From: Pseudocolwellia sp. AS88
GTDB taxonomy: Bacteria > Pseudomonadota > Gammaproteobacteria > Enterobacterales > Alteromonadaceae
Length of the DNA stretch: 64,000 nucleotides
Direction of reading: 5' to 3'
Assembly: GCF_030551755.1 (NCBI RefSeq)
Contig: NZ_JAUPEC010000001.1
Coordinates: 248,001-312,000 of the forward strand
The notes beneath the pieces were generated by a model, which saw only the letters and a list, made by a program, of their open reading frames with translations, ran no database searches and was not told the origin of the DNA. Positions 34,354-43,763 of this stretch are shown in pieces. The stretch's first letter is position 1. Each line of letters opens with the position of its first letter. Position numbers and translations under genes: made by a program.

Positions 34354-36639
34354 ATGCGAAAATTTAAACAAAGTTCTATAGCACTTTGTATTCAAGCAGT
34401 TGTTGCTGCAAGTAGCTTAATGGCTACACAAGCAATGTCTGCTGAAGAAGCTCCAGAAGTTAAAGTTAAAGGCTTAGAAGTTATTGAAGTAACAGCTCGT
34501 AAAAGAGTTGAAAATGTACAAGAAGTTCCTGTATCAGTCTCAGCTTTACAAGGCGAAAACTTAGACGCATTTAGCTCTGCGGCTATGGATATTCGTTTTA
34601 TGAATGCTCGCGTACCTAGCTTATCTGTTGAATCTTCGTTTGGGCGCACATTCCCTCGTTTTTATATGAGAGGCTTAGGCAATTCAGATTTTGATTTGAA
34701 TGCTTCTCAACCTGTATCTTTAGTAGTAGATGACGTAGTACAAGAAAACCCAATTTTAAAAGGTTTTCCAGTATTTGACGTTGAACGTGTTGAAGTTTTA
34801 GGTGGGCCACAAGGTACTTTATTTGGTCGTAATACACCTGCTGGTCTTGTTAAATTTGATTCAGTAAAACCTTCTCAAACATTTGAAGGCTTTGCGTCTT
34901 TATCTTACGGTAGCAAAAATACGACTGATTTCAGAGGTGCTGTCGGTGGTGGTTTAACTGATAACTTATCTGCCCGTATCTCTGTTTTACGTCAAGACCG
35001 TGACAACTATATTGATAACGTTGCACCAGGCTTTGAACAGAAAGATGTACTAGGTGGCTACACAGACCAAGCAGCAAGAATTCAATTCTTATATGAAGGC
35101 GATGATTTTTCTGCATTATTTAACTATCACACACGTGATTTAGACGGTAAGCCAGTTGCTTTTTATGCTAATGCTTTTAAGCCTGCTAGCAGCGATCTTG
35201 TAGACTCTTTTGATCGTGATACGGTACAACATGACTCTGCGTCACGTGCTACACAACAGGTTGAAAGTGAAGGCGGAAGCTTAAAGTTAGAATTTGATTT
35301 AGGTGATTATGTATTAACATCAATCAGTGGCTATGAAAGTGCTGAATTATTCTCTCGTGCTGATGTTGATGGTGGTTACGGTAGCGCATTTGCTCCAGCA
35401 ATGGGTCCTGGTGTTATTTCATTAGATTCTGAAACAGCTGATGCAATTCCAGATCATGAACAGTTAACACAAGAAATTCGTTTAAGCTCTAACTACGATG
35501 GTAACTTTAACTTTCAAGTAGGAGCTTTCTACTTTAATGAAGATTTAACCATTGAAAGTTTTGCTTACGATCCAGTATTTAGTGATGGTGATCAAACAGG
35601 TTATGTTGTGCAGAAGCAAGACACTACCGCTTGGGCGATTTTCGGTTCTTTTGATTATGATATTTCTGATGCAACTTCAGTAACATTAGGTTTACGTTAT
35701 TCTGACGATGAAAAAGAGTATGAAAATAACAGAACTCAAACACCACTAGGTTTCTTAGGTTTCCCTGATGAAGCTTCAGGTTCAGTTAACCCAAGCGACA
35801 CTCATGTAAGTTGGGATTTAAGTGTAGTTCATAAGTTAAATGCTGACACTAATATATATGCTCGTATTGCTGATACATTCCGTGCACCAAGTGTACAAGG
35901 GCGTTCATTATTTGCTTTTGATGAGAGTATTTCTGTAGCTGATTCTGAAACGATCATGTCTTACGAAACAGGTATTAAAGCAGATATTTTAGATGGCTTT
36001 GGTCGTTTAAATGCAACAGTATTCTATTTCACTATGGATGACCAGCAACTAACATCAGTTGGTGGTAGTGGTGGTAACGTAGCAAGCTTACTTAATGCTG
36101 ACGAAACAACAGGCTACGGCTTAGAAGTTAACTCTGAGTTTCTGTTAAACGATAACTGGTCTATTACCGCAAGTGCAAGTTACAACAAAACTGAAATCAA
36201 AGATGATCAGTTAGCTGTTCCTACTTGTGTTCAATGTACAGTAACTGATCCAACTTTTACTGTTGATGGTACTACCTTGGCTTCTGTAGACGGTAACAGC
36301 TTACCTCATGCTCCTGAATGGATTTACTCATTTACAGCACGTTATAACCAAGAAATTGGTGATGGTGAGTTTTACGCTTATACCGATTGGTCTTATAGAG
36401 ATGAAATTAGCTTCTTCTTATATGAGTCTGAAGAGTTTAAAGGTAAATCATTATTTGAAGGTGGCTTCCGTACAGGTTACACATGGGATGGTGATGATAC
36501 TGAATATGACGTAGCGTTATTTGTACGTAACATTACTGATGAGCAACAAGCTATTGGGGCAGTAGATTTCAGTAACAATACAGCTATTGTAAATGAAGAG
36601 CGCTTTGTTGGTGCTGAGTTTAAAGTATCGTTTTTCTAA
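34354..36639 (+). CDS. TonB-dependent receptor in the nucleoside locus
   Basis: A 761-residue outer-membrane receptor. The signal peptide ends near TQAMSA. A TonB-box-like segment (GLEVIEVTARKR) is followed by a plug domain (NVQEVPVSVSALQGENL, the FYMRGLGNSDFD block and GPQGTLFGRNTPAGLVKF) and a 22-strand-type barrel ending in FKVSFF. The plug motifs are those of the broad siderophore/carbohydrate receptor group. Its start is backed by GAGAGG upstream of the ATG. It follows deoB by 79 bases and is flanked by deoD and add, so nucleosides, nucleotides or oligonucleotides are the most likely cargo. This is context inference; iron is the textbook alternative, but no iron gene is near. Confidence 0.92.
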   Translation: MRKFKQSSIALCIQAVVAASSLMATQAMSAEEAPEVKVKGLEVIEVTARKRVENVQEVPVSVSALQGENLDAFSSAAMDIRFMNARVPSLSVESSFGRTFPRFYMRGLGNSDFDLNASQPVSLVVDDVVQENPILKGFPVFDVERVEVLGGPQGTLFGRNTPAGLVKFDSVKPSQTFEGFASLSYGSKNTTDFRGAVGGGLTDNLSARISVLRQDRDNYIDNVAPGFEQKDVLGGYTDQAARIQFLYEGDDFSALFNYHTRDLDGKPVAFYANAFKPASSDLVDSFDRDTVQHDSASRATQQVESEGGSLKLEFDLGDYVLTSISGYESAELFSRADVDGGYGSAFAPAMGPGVISLDSETADAIPDHEQLTQEIRLSSNYDGNFNFQVGAFYFNEDLTIESFAYDPVFSDGDQTGYVVQKQDTTAWAIFGSFDYDISDATSVTLGLRYSDDEKEYENNRTQTPLGFLGFPDEASGSVNPSDTHVSWDLSVVHKLNADTNIYARIADTFRAPSVQGRSLFAFDESISVADSETIMSYETGIKADILDGFGRLNATVFYFTMDDQQLTSVGGSGGNVASLLNADETTGYGLEVNSEFLLNDNWSITASASYNKTEIKDDQLAVPTCVQCTVTDPTFTVDGTTLASVDGNSLPHAPEWIYSFTARYNQEIGDGEFYAYTDWSYRDEISFFLYESEEFKGKSLFEGGFRTGYTWDGDDTEYDVALFVRNITDEQQAIGAVDFSNNTAIVNEERFVGAEFKVSFF

Positions 36640-36693
36640 ACGAATAATATTTAAACTTTCATGAGCTAAAAGTTAATAGGTTAAACCTTAATC

Positions 36694-36717
36694 AACTGAG
36701 TTTTAATAAGCTCAGTT
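36694..36717 (+). terminator. Hairpin after the TonB receptor gene
   Basis: AACTGAG-TTTTAATAAG-CTCAGTT makes a 7-base-pair stem followed by ATATTTTATTT. It is weaker than the terminator at 36756 and may be a first 3' end signal. Confidence 0.4.
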
Positions 36718-36755
36718 ATATTTTATTTAAGCTTTAAACATTAATTTTACGCAAT

Positions 36756-36787
36756 AAAAAACCAGTGATTATGTCACTGGTTTTTTT
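36756..36787. terminator. Bidirectional terminator between the TonB receptor and deoD genes
   Basis: AAAAACCAGTGA-TTATG-TCACTGGTTTTT is a 12-base-pair stem with an A-run on one side and T7 on the other. It separates two convergent genes and should work in both directions. Confidence 0.9.
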
Positions 36788-36894
36788 ATGTTTATTTTTA
36801 TTGGTTGTTAAAGATTAAAACATGAAAAATAAACTTAAAGTAAGTAGTTAAGTGAGTTTGATTATTTAATCTAACTCACTTAAATCAGACTTAT

Positions 36895-37602
36895 TTATGA
36901 TAAAACACTTTCTAGTGTTAATTCCATCATATCTCTGAACGTTGTTTCACGTTCATCAGCTGTCATACTCTCGCCAGTTTTAATGTGATCACTTACCGTT
37001 AATACACATAATGCTTTTTTACCGTATTCAGCTGCAACACCATATAAACCAGCCGCTTCCATTTCTACTGCTAAAATTCCGTATTTTTCCATTAACGCGA
37101 ACATTTCTGGTTGCGGAGTGTAAAACAAGTCAGCAGTAAAAATATTACCTACTTGTATTTTTTGCTTTAACTTATCAGCCGTATTTGCCACTTTTTGTAA
37201 TAATTCAAAGTTTGCTGTTGCTGCAAAGTCACATTGGTTCATGCGCATTCTATTAACGTTTGAATCGGTACTTGCTGCCATGCCAACAATAATGTCTCTT
37301 ACTTTTATGTCGTCACGTACTGCACCACAAGAGCCAATACGTATAATGTTTTCAACGCCATAATCTTTATATAATTCAGTTGCGTAGATTGAGATTGAAG
37401 GTATGCCCATACCAGAACCCATTACTGAGATAGGTTGTCCTTTATAAGTACCTGTGTAACCAAACATGTTACGAACACGTGTTACGCATTTTACATTTTC
37501 GAGAAAGTTGTCAGCAATATATTTTGCTCTTAACGGATCGCCAGGCATAAGTACTGTTTTAGCGAAATCGTCTGCTGCTGCTTCTATATGAGGTGTTGCC
37601 AT
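36895..37602 (-). CDS. deoD: Purine-nucleoside phosphorylase (DeoD type)
   Basis: Phosphorolyses purine (deoxy)nucleosides to free purine and (deoxy)ribose 1-phosphate. It has 235 residues (E. coli 239) and is a hexameric PNP by family. Seen are the N-terminal [22 protein letters not shown], the [12 protein letters not shown] motif, RIGSCGAV, the nucleoside-binding VEMEAAGLY and the catalytic Asp in TVSDHI. It lies between the TonB receptor and adenosine deaminase genes, supplying the purine branch of the salvage locus. It is transcribed after add on the same strand with a 168-base gap. Confidence 0.96.
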   Translation of the reverse strand: MATPHIEAAADDFAKTVLMPGDPLRAKYIADNFLENVKCVTRVRNMFGYTGTYKGQPISVMGSGMGIPSISIYATELYKDYGVENIIRIGSCGAVRDDIKVRDIIVGMAASTDSNVNRMRMNQCDFAATANFELLQKVANTADKLKQKIQVGNIFTADLFYTPQPEMFALMEKYGILAVEMEAAGLYGVAAEYGKKALCVLTVSDHIKTGESMTADERETTFRDMMELTLESVLS

Positions 37603-37770
37603 GAGAAATAACCTTTTTAGTTGTTAAAATCTCAGTAAGTTTTTAGCCAGTGTATTGAAAACCTGCTATCAAGGGTATTTTACTGATATGTTTTTAATGT
37701 TTAAAATCGTTTAAATTTTACTTAATGTTAGGATGTAAATCCAGTTTAACCTGAGTTAAATTTTATTTGC

Positions 37771-38784
37771 TTAACCCTTATTCAGGTTATTTAGTACGCT
37801 TTGTCTTAATGCTTTTCTTTCACTTTCTGACATAAATGCTGCTGCAATAGCATTTTCTTGTAAAATATTTACTTCTGTATCGGTAAAGCTGAGTAGGTTA
37901 CGAGCTAGTTCAAACTCACCTTTAAGCTCTATACCTTCAACTGCAGGATCATCTGTATTTAAACAAACACGTAATCCATGTTTTAAAAATGTTGTAATTG
38001 GATGCTTACTTAAATCGCTGATAGTGCCTGTTTGGTAGTTAGATGTTAAACATGACTCAATAGCAATATTATGTTTTTGCATATACTCAAGTAGCGCTTC
38101 GTCTTGATAACTTTTAACACCATGACCAATACGTTCAGCTTTTAAATCGTTGATCGCTTGCCAAACACTTGCTGGACCCGCAGCTTCACCAGCATGAACA
38201 GTAACGTGTAAGCCAGCGTCAGACACTTGCTTAAAATGTTCAGTAAATAATTCGCCAGGGTAGTTATATTCATCACCCGCTAAATCAATACCAATAAGTT
38301 TATCTTTATGAGCTAATAAACCATTTAACTCTTGTTGACATTGTTCAACACCAAAAGTACGACTTAAAATACCAATCAACTTAATTTTTACTGGGTATTT
38401 TTTCATACCTTCATTTACGCCATCGATAACTGCCGCAACTACATCTGCAATAGGCAATTTATAAGCCATTGACATGTAATAAGGAGAAAATCTTAATTCT
38501 GCGTAATGAATGCCAGCATTAAATACGTCTTCAACGTTCTCAAAAGCAATTCGTTTACAATCATCTAAACTAGATAAAACGTTTACGCCCCAATCTAGCT
38601 TCTTCAAAAAGGCGAGTAAATCCGGTTCGCTTTCTATAATTTGAACATGCGGAATAAATTGCTCAAACTGTTCTACAGGTAAAGTAATATTATTTTGTTG
38701 AGCTAATTCCCAAATGGTTTCTGCTCGAATGTTTCCGTCTAAATGACGATGTAAATCTATCAGTGGTAATTCTGGGTTTATCAT
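37771..38784 (-). CDS. add: Adenosine deaminase
   Basis: Converts adenosine and deoxyadenosine to inosine and deoxyinosine, which DeoD then cleaves. It has 337 residues (E. coli 333). The zinc and substrate motifs are all present: LIDLHRHLDGNIR at the N-terminus, VHAGEAAGP, RIGHGV, ESCLTSNYQT and CLNTDDPAVEG. It lies upstream of deoD on the same strand and could form one unit with it. A perfect hairpin (38819-38846) sits just before its start, in the leader region. Confidence 0.95.
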   Translation of the reverse strand: MINPELPLIDLHRHLDGNIRAETIWELAQQNNITLPVEQFEQFIPHVQIIESEPDLLAFLKKLDWGVNVLSSLDDCKRIAFENVEDVFNAGIHYAELRFSPYYMSMAYKLPIADVVAAVIDGVNEGMKKYPVKIKLIGILSRTFGVEQCQQELNGLLAHKDKLIGIDLAGDEYNYPGELFTEHFKQVSDAGLHVTVHAGEAAGPASVWQAINDLKAERIGHGVKSYQDEALLEYMQKHNIAIESCLTSNYQTGTISDLSKHPITTFLKHGLRVCLNTDDPAVEGIELKGEFELARNLLSFTDTEVNILQENAIAAAFMSESERKALRQSVLNNLNKG

Positions 38785-39087
38785 TAAAATAGCGTCTCCG
38801 TTTTTTAAATGTACAGAGTTTGTGGATCTTTCAAAAGCTCCACAAATCCTAGTATTTATTATAGTAAATATTTGATAAATACTAAATGATTTACTCGGTT
38901 TCTTATTCTGTCCACATAAGTCATTTTTTATCGTTTTAAATTGATTTATTCTTAGTGTTAGTTCTAGTAAAGCTTGTAGATAGTTGCTACATTTACTGGC
39001 TGCTTTTTAAAAAGTAATTCTATTATTTAGTAGAGCGCAATTGTAGATACGTCCTGATTATTAAATTGAAGTTAAGAGAACCTTATT
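38785..39087. other. Divergent intergenic region add/aroG
   Basis: A 303-base gap between divergent add and aroG. It contains the 8-base-pair hairpin TTTGTGGA...TCCACAAA (38819-38846), which would lie in the add leader, and AT-rich promoter sequence for both genes. TGTAG-N7-CTACA near 38974 is palindromic but does not have TyrR-box spacing. Confidence 0.5.
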
Positions 39088-40140
39088 ATGTTTAACCAAA
39101 CCGATGATGTACGCATCAACCAAATTAAAGATTTATTACCTCCAATCGCTTTACTTGAGCGATTTCCATCATCAGAGAATGCGTCAAAATCGGTTATAGC
39201 TGGTAGAGAAGCTATTCATAATATTCTTGAAGGTGAAGACGATCGCTTATTAGTTGTCATTGGTCCGTGTTCAATTCATGACACTGAAGCAGCCATTGAA
39301 TATGGTCAACGTTTAGTTAAATTACGTGAAAAATATAAAAATAATTTAGAAATTGTTATGCGTGTTTATTTTGAGAAACCGCGTACAACTGTTGGTTGGA
39401 AAGGTCTTATTAACGACCCTTATATGGATGGCAGCTTCCAATTAAATGATGGTTTACGTTTAGGTCGTAAATTATTATTGGATTTAAATGAACTTGGTTT
39501 GCCTACTGCAGGTGAGTTTTTAGACATGATCACACCACAATATATGGCTGATTTTATGTGTTGGGGAGCTATTGGTGCTCGTACAACTGAAAGTCAAGTT
39601 CACCGTGAGTTAGCATCTGGCTTATCATGCCCCGTAGGCTTTAAGAATGGTACTGATGGAACCATTAAAGTAGCGGTAGATGCTATTGGATCTGCTGCGG
39701 CATCACATCACTTTTTATCAGTGACTAAACTTGGTCATTCAGCTATCGTTGAAACAACAGGTAATAAAGACTGTCATATTATTTTACGTGGTGGCAAAGC
39801 CACAAACTATGACCGTGATAGTGTTAATGAAGTAACAAACTTATTAGCAAAGTCTAAACTAAATACGCGTATTATGATTGATTTCAGTCATGCTAATAGC
39901 AGTAAGAAATTTGAAAACCAAATGCTTGTTTCTACTGATGTTAGTCAACAAATAAGTGAAGGTAACCACAATATCTTTGGTGTTATGGTAGAAAGCCACT
40001 TAGTTGAAGGTCGTCAAGATCTTGTTGATGGCAAAGCGTTAACTTATGGGCAAAGTATCACTGATGCTTGTATCGGATGGGACGCAACAGAAGTTATGTT
40101 AGCTCAACTTAGTGAAGCTGTTGAAGCTCGTCGTTCATAA
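39088..40140 (+). CDS. aroG: 3-deoxy-7-phosphoheptulonate synthase (AroG class)
   Basis: First enzyme of aromatic amino-acid synthesis, condensing phosphoenolpyruvate and erythrose 4-phosphate. It has exactly 350 residues, like E. coli AroG, and follows that protein from the first residues (DDVRINQIKDLLPPIALLE). Conserved blocks include LLVVIGPCSIHD, MRVYFEKPRTTVGWKGLINDP, GARTTESQVHRE, SCPVGFKNGTDG and DFSHANSSKK. The overall sequence is closest to the Phe-sensitive isozyme, though feedback specificity is not certain from sequence. It is monocistronic, with a terminator 40 bases after the stop. Confidence 0.94.
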   Translation: MFNQTDDVRINQIKDLLPPIALLERFPSSENASKSVIAGREAIHNILEGEDDRLLVVIGPCSIHDTEAAIEYGQRLVKLREKYKNNLEIVMRVYFEKPRTTVGWKGLINDPYMDGSFQLNDGLRLGRKLLLDLNELGLPTAGEFLDMITPQYMADFMCWGAIGARTTESQVHRELASGLSCPVGFKNGTDGTIKVAVDAIGSAAASHHFLSVTKLGHSAIVETTGNKDCHIILRGGKATNYDRDSVNEVTNLLAKSKLNTRIMIDFSHANSSKKFENQMLVSTDVSQQISEGNHNIFGVMVESHLVEGRQDLVDGKALTYGQSITDACIGWDATEVMLAQLSEAVEARRS

Positions 40141-40179
40141 TAGATGTAAAGAATAAGTATTCACTTAATTCGCATAAAT

Positions 40180-40208
40180 AAAAAGCCCGTATTTTACGGG
40201 TTTTTTAT
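40180..40208 (+). terminator. Terminator of aroG
   Basis: CCCGTA-TTT-TACGGG, flanked by AAAAAG and T6, gives a compact GC-rich stem with a T-run 40 bases after the aroG stop. Confidence 0.9.
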
Positions 40209-40791
40209 TATCTATTTTATAAAACATATCATTTTTTAATTTTTTACATTAAATATTTTATAATTTTAAGATGAAAAATATAAAATATTATGTTCTCGGT
40301 AACAGTGACTCCACTCAATAAATCACATTAATTGACTTATTAATCATCCTCTAATGACTCTGCTATCACTGTATAAGACTGAGTCTGATAAACTCGAAAA
40401 AAATGATTATTTCAAATAAAAATTCAAATTTATTTTAATCAGTCAGTTTTTAACTAAAGTATTTACTTTCAATGTATTACATTGTTTTTTAGCTGGTGGG
40501 TTGAATAAATATACCGTTTTAGGAATCAGCTTTAACTTTTTTTAAATTTGTACTTAAGTTAAGCTTGCACATGAATTCAAGCATTGTAAGTTTTGGGTTT
40601 AAGCTTTGTTTTTTGGTATTTAAAAAAACTGATCGGTCAAAGTAACAAAATGTGCATTAAAAGGTTATCAAGCTGCCTAATGTACTTCACTCATTTCGTT
40701 ATACCGAGTTGTACAATTTTCATGCTGTAGAACACCTCGATATAACATAATGAATGATCTAGCTGAATAATTATTAAAGGAAATATAAAAA
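40209..40791. other. Intergenic region upstream of fbaA
   Basis: About 580 AT-rich bases with no gene. Near its end an inverted repeat (TCATTTCGTTATACCGAG at 40691-40708 and CTCGATATAACATAATGA at 40736-40753) could fold in the fbaA leader. A lone GGTCAAAG near 40635 resembles half a RutR-like box, but the other half is missing. Confidence 0.5.
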
Positions 40792-41865
40792 ATGAAAGAC
40801 AATCATTCACCTCTAGGTAGAGTTGTGAGCGGTAGTGAAGTTCAGGCATTATTTGAGCAAGCTAAAAAAGGTGCTTTTGCCTACCCAGCAGTTAATGTTG
40901 TTGGAACAAGTTCAGTCAATGCGACTTTAGAAGCCGCAAATAAAGTGAATTCACCTGTGATTATCCAGCTTTCTCATGGCGGGGCGTCATTTTTTCTTGG
41001 TAAAGGTTCAAACTTGAGTGGTGACGAAGCGTCTGTAGTTGGTGGTATTGCTGCTGCTCGTTATGTACATGCCGTTGCAGAAGCTTATGGCGTACCTATT
41101 ATCTTGCATACGGATCATGCAGCTAAAAAATTATTACCTTGGATTGATGGTTTGCTTGATGAAGGCGAACGTCATTTTGAACAAACAGGTAAACCATTAT
41201 TTAGTTCTCATATGATCGATTTGTCTGAAGAATCATTAGAAGAGAATATTGATATTTGTTGTCAGTACCTTGAGCGCATGTCAAAAATTGGTATGACCCT
41301 AGAAATCGAATTGGGCTGTACTGGTGGTGAAGAAGATGGTGTTGATAATTCTCATCTTGACTCAAGCATGCTTTACACTCAACCTGAAGATGTTGCTTAT
41401 GCTTATGAAAAACTTAGTGCAATTAGTAATAAATTTACCATAGCAGCTTCATTTGGTAATGTTCATGGTGTTTACCAATCTGGCAACGTTAAGTTAACTC
41501 CAACTATTTTATTAGATTCACAACGTTATGTTTCAGATAAATATAACTTGCCTGAAAACAGCTTAGACTTTGTTTTCCATGGTGGTTCTGGTTCAGCTAA
41601 ATCAGAAATTACTGAAGCGATTAGTTACGGTGTTATTAAAATGAACATTGATACCGATACTCAATGGGCGACTTGGCAAGGTGTTTTAAACTACTACAAA
41701 GCAAATGAAGGTTACTTACAGCAACAAATTGGTAACCCGGATGGTGCTGACAAGCCTAACAAGAAGTATTACGATCCAAGAGTTTGGTTACGTAAATGTG
41801 AAGACAGCATGCAAGAACGTTTGCAAGAAGGCTTTAAAGATTTGAATTGTTTAAACCGTTGTTAA
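40792..41865 (+). CDS. fbaA: Fructose-bisphosphate aldolase, class II
   Basis: Zinc-dependent aldolase of glycolysis and gluconeogenesis. It has 357 residues (E. coli FbaA 359). Zinc and substrate motifs are seen in PIILHTDHAAKKLLPW, in the ELGCTGGEEDGVDN block, NVHGVYQSGNVKL and FHGGSGSAKSEI, with the NIDTDTQWA phosphate site near the C-terminus. It is monocistronic, with a well-placed ribosome-binding site (AAAGGA) and a strong terminator. It can use the triose and fructose phosphates that the pentose genes in this window produce, though it is not physically linked to them. Confidence 0.95.
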   Translation: MKDNHSPLGRVVSGSEVQALFEQAKKGAFAYPAVNVVGTSSVNATLEAANKVNSPVIIQLSHGGASFFLGKGSNLSGDEASVVGGIAAARYVHAVAEAYGVPIILHTDHAAKKLLPWIDGLLDEGERHFEQTGKPLFSSHMIDLSEESLEENIDICCQYLERMSKIGMTLEIELGCTGGEEDGVDNSHLDSSMLYTQPEDVAYAYEKLSAISNKFTIAASFGNVHGVYQSGNVKLTPTILLDSQRYVSDKYNLPENSLDFVFHGGSGSAKSEITEAISYGVIKMNIDTDTQWATWQGVLNYYKANEGYLQQQIGNPDGADKPNKKYYDPRVWLRKCEDSMQERLQEGFKDLNCLNRC

Positions 41866-41896
41866 TAGGTTAACAAAACAAATAAATGAAATATGT

Positions 41897-41932
41897 AAAA
41901 GAGACTAGGTTTACACTTAGTCTCTTTTTTTG
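41897..41932. terminator. Bidirectional terminator between fbaA and the AEC gene
   Basis: AGAGACTA and TAGTCTCT form an 8-base-pair stem around a 10-base loop. T7 follows on the plus strand and TTTT on the minus strand, serving both convergent genes. Confidence 0.9.
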
Positions 41933-41989
41933 CCTGCTATTTTGATCACAACTCGATTAAATCATGATGTTGTTGTTCAAACGTCTCAG

Positions 41990-42958
41990 TTAGCTATGAA
42001 TAAGGCCAAGAGATACAAGAAGGGCAAAGCCTAGGGTTATTGTAAATAACGACAATAACGTTGATACAATGATTATTTTGGCAGCTAAATCACTATTGCC
42101 ATTCATTGCTTTTACCATAACAAAACTTGCCGTTGCAGTAGGAGAAGCAACTAATAAGAATAAAACACCTGCAGCAATAGGATCAACGGGCCAAATTATT
42201 AATAAAACGATTAATACGATAGGGCTTATTAATAGCTTCCAAATACTCGAAATAACGGCAGGGCGCAGATTATCTTTAAGTTGCAACATATTCAACGAAC
42301 CACCAATACAAATAAGCGCTAACGGTAATGTCATTTTGGCTAAGTAGTTATTGGTTTGAATAATCATATCAGGGATCGGTAAGCTAATAATATTTACACA
42401 TAGTCCTGCAACAATACCAATGATCAGCGGGTTTTTGACGATATCGATAATGGTCTTTTTTAATGAAAAGCTCTGTTGTCCTAAGCTTGCATTAAGGGTG
42501 TAAATGGTAAGTAGGTTATATAAAATAATTACGATTGCCATAGGCAGTGTTGCTATTGCTACCCCTTTTTCGCCATAAGCATTAGCAGCAAGTGCTAAAC
42601 CTATGATGATCAAATTACCTCGAAATGCGCCTTGAACAAAAACCCCTTTGTCGGCTTTAGCCTCAATGGCACCTTTTGCAGTAAAAGTGCTTAAGAAAAA
42701 TATGACAAAAGTCGTAATAACAAGTAAAGCAATATGTTGAACATTGATTAATTGTTGAAAATCACGGGTCGCTGTACTCATAAACAACATTAAAGGTAAA
42801 CCAAAATTAAAAATAAGCTTTGAGGATACTTGAATGAAATTTTCGTTAATAAATTTCTTGTGATTTAGCCAAATACCTAAGGTAATAACTAAAAAGATAG
42901 GCGCAGAAACATTAAGTGCGACTTGTATTAATGAGAGAAAATCTTGATTTTGAGGCAT
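41990..42958 (-). CDS. AEC family transporter
   Basis: A 322-residue integral membrane protein with about ten transmembrane segments in two five-helix repeats. It belongs to the auxin efflux carrier/bile-acid-symporter superfamily (PF03547): FNFGLPLMLFMSTA in the first repeat and SPTATASFVMVKAMNGNSDLA in the second are typical. Bacterial members move organic acids such as malate or malonate; the substrate here is unknown. It is convergent with fbaA, and the large gap on its upstream side contains a MITE-like element starting 68 bases from its start codon. Confidence 0.85.
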   Translation of the reverse strand: MPQNQDFLSLIQVALNVSAPIFLVITLGIWLNHKKFINENFIQVSSKLIFNFGLPLMLFMSTATRDFQQLINVQHIALLVITTFVIFFLSTFTAKGAIEAKADKGVFVQGAFRGNLIIIGLALAANAYGEKGVAIATLPMAIVIILYNLLTIYTLNASLGQQSFSLKKTIIDIVKNPLIIGIVAGLCVNIISLPIPDMIIQTNNYLAKMTLPLALICIGGSLNMLQLKDNLRPAVISSIWKLLISPIVLIVLLIIWPVDPIAAGVLFLLVASPTATASFVMVKAMNGNSDLAAKIIIVSTLLSLFTITLGFALLVSLGLIHS

Positions 42959-43763
42959 TTTAGTTAACTTATATCTACGTAAATTGAGGTGGTTGTCTTT
43001 ACTTAGTTCTGATGTTTAGGTTAAATAACCTCAGCTCGGGATAAGCAAAGTTACTCAATAAGCTATTTTTAAGCCTAACATAGTTGCCTACATGGATGTA
43101 GGTACTTAGTTTTTATCGGGAATAAAAAACTGTGTATTCGTTACCAATAGCCAGCTATTGGGTACACAAATCCGCCTTGCTAGGCATAAAACTATCAATA
43201 TTGAGTCATCATATTACATGTAAAGTACTCTGATGGTTCTTTAATCTATTGATAAATGATTCTTTTTATTGAATGTTATGACATTCATTATCCCGAGTTG
43301 AGGTTAAATATTAAGAGCAATGAATCATATAAAGTTTATTTACAAATAGCATCCAGTATATTCGGGGTTTTCATGGTTTTGAATTAAATTTTAAGCAAAC
43401 CAAAGGTAAGTACTATTTATCTATGTCCCATACATTTTCTGTAAAAACAACCTCGTAAAACTCTAACAAGTAGCGCTAAACAACAAGTTAAGATTATACC
43501 GCAAGTTATAAGCTACGGCATTAAACGTTAATATTTTAGCTCGATAAAATTTCTTTATACGCTCCCCCTAAATCCTAAGATTAGTTGAAAGCTAGATGTC
43601 TGTTAAAAAGAGTAAACACCACTCAACTTTAATGGTAATTTTTAGTAACATTTTTAGCCCATTAGTTTTTATAATACACTGAATTAATCACGTGATATCG
43701 CTACCAAATTTTGTTAAGGTGTTAACATCACCATTTAGGTTATAACAATAAAGGATTAACAAA
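42959..43763. other. Divergent intergenic region AEC transporter / LacI regulator
   Basis: An 805-base gap. It holds a MITE-like element (43027-43305), then about 450 AT-rich bases before the LacI gene. TAGCGCTA at 43471-43478 repeats the core of the xylB operators and may be a weak or relic site of the LacI protein. No gene-like frame is present. Confidence 0.6.
43027..43305. repeat. MITE-like element, AACCTCA family, copy 2
   Basis: A 279-base element with 18-base terminal inverted repeats: AACCTCAGCTCGGGATAA on the left, and AACCTCAACTCGGGATAA as the reverse complement of the right end (one mismatch). Inside are the palindrome CCTACATGGATGTAGG (43087-43102) and AATAGCCAGCTATTG, related to copy 1. 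No transposase is encoded. Confidence 0.8.

Noticed and set aside
37746-37790. AACCTGAG...TTCAGGTT as a further AACCTCA-family element
   Set aside because: The arms differ from the family consensus and one lies inside the coding end of add, so it is more likely chance or a small 3' hairpin.
38974-38990. TGTAG-N7-CTACA before aroG as a TyrR box
   Set aside because: TyrR boxes are TGTAAA-N6-TTTACA; spacing and flanking bases do not fit.
40630-40645. GATCGGTCAAAG before fbaA as another RutR-like operator
   Set aside because: Only one half-site matches; the expected TTGACCA half is absent, and the gene is not part of nucleoside metabolism.
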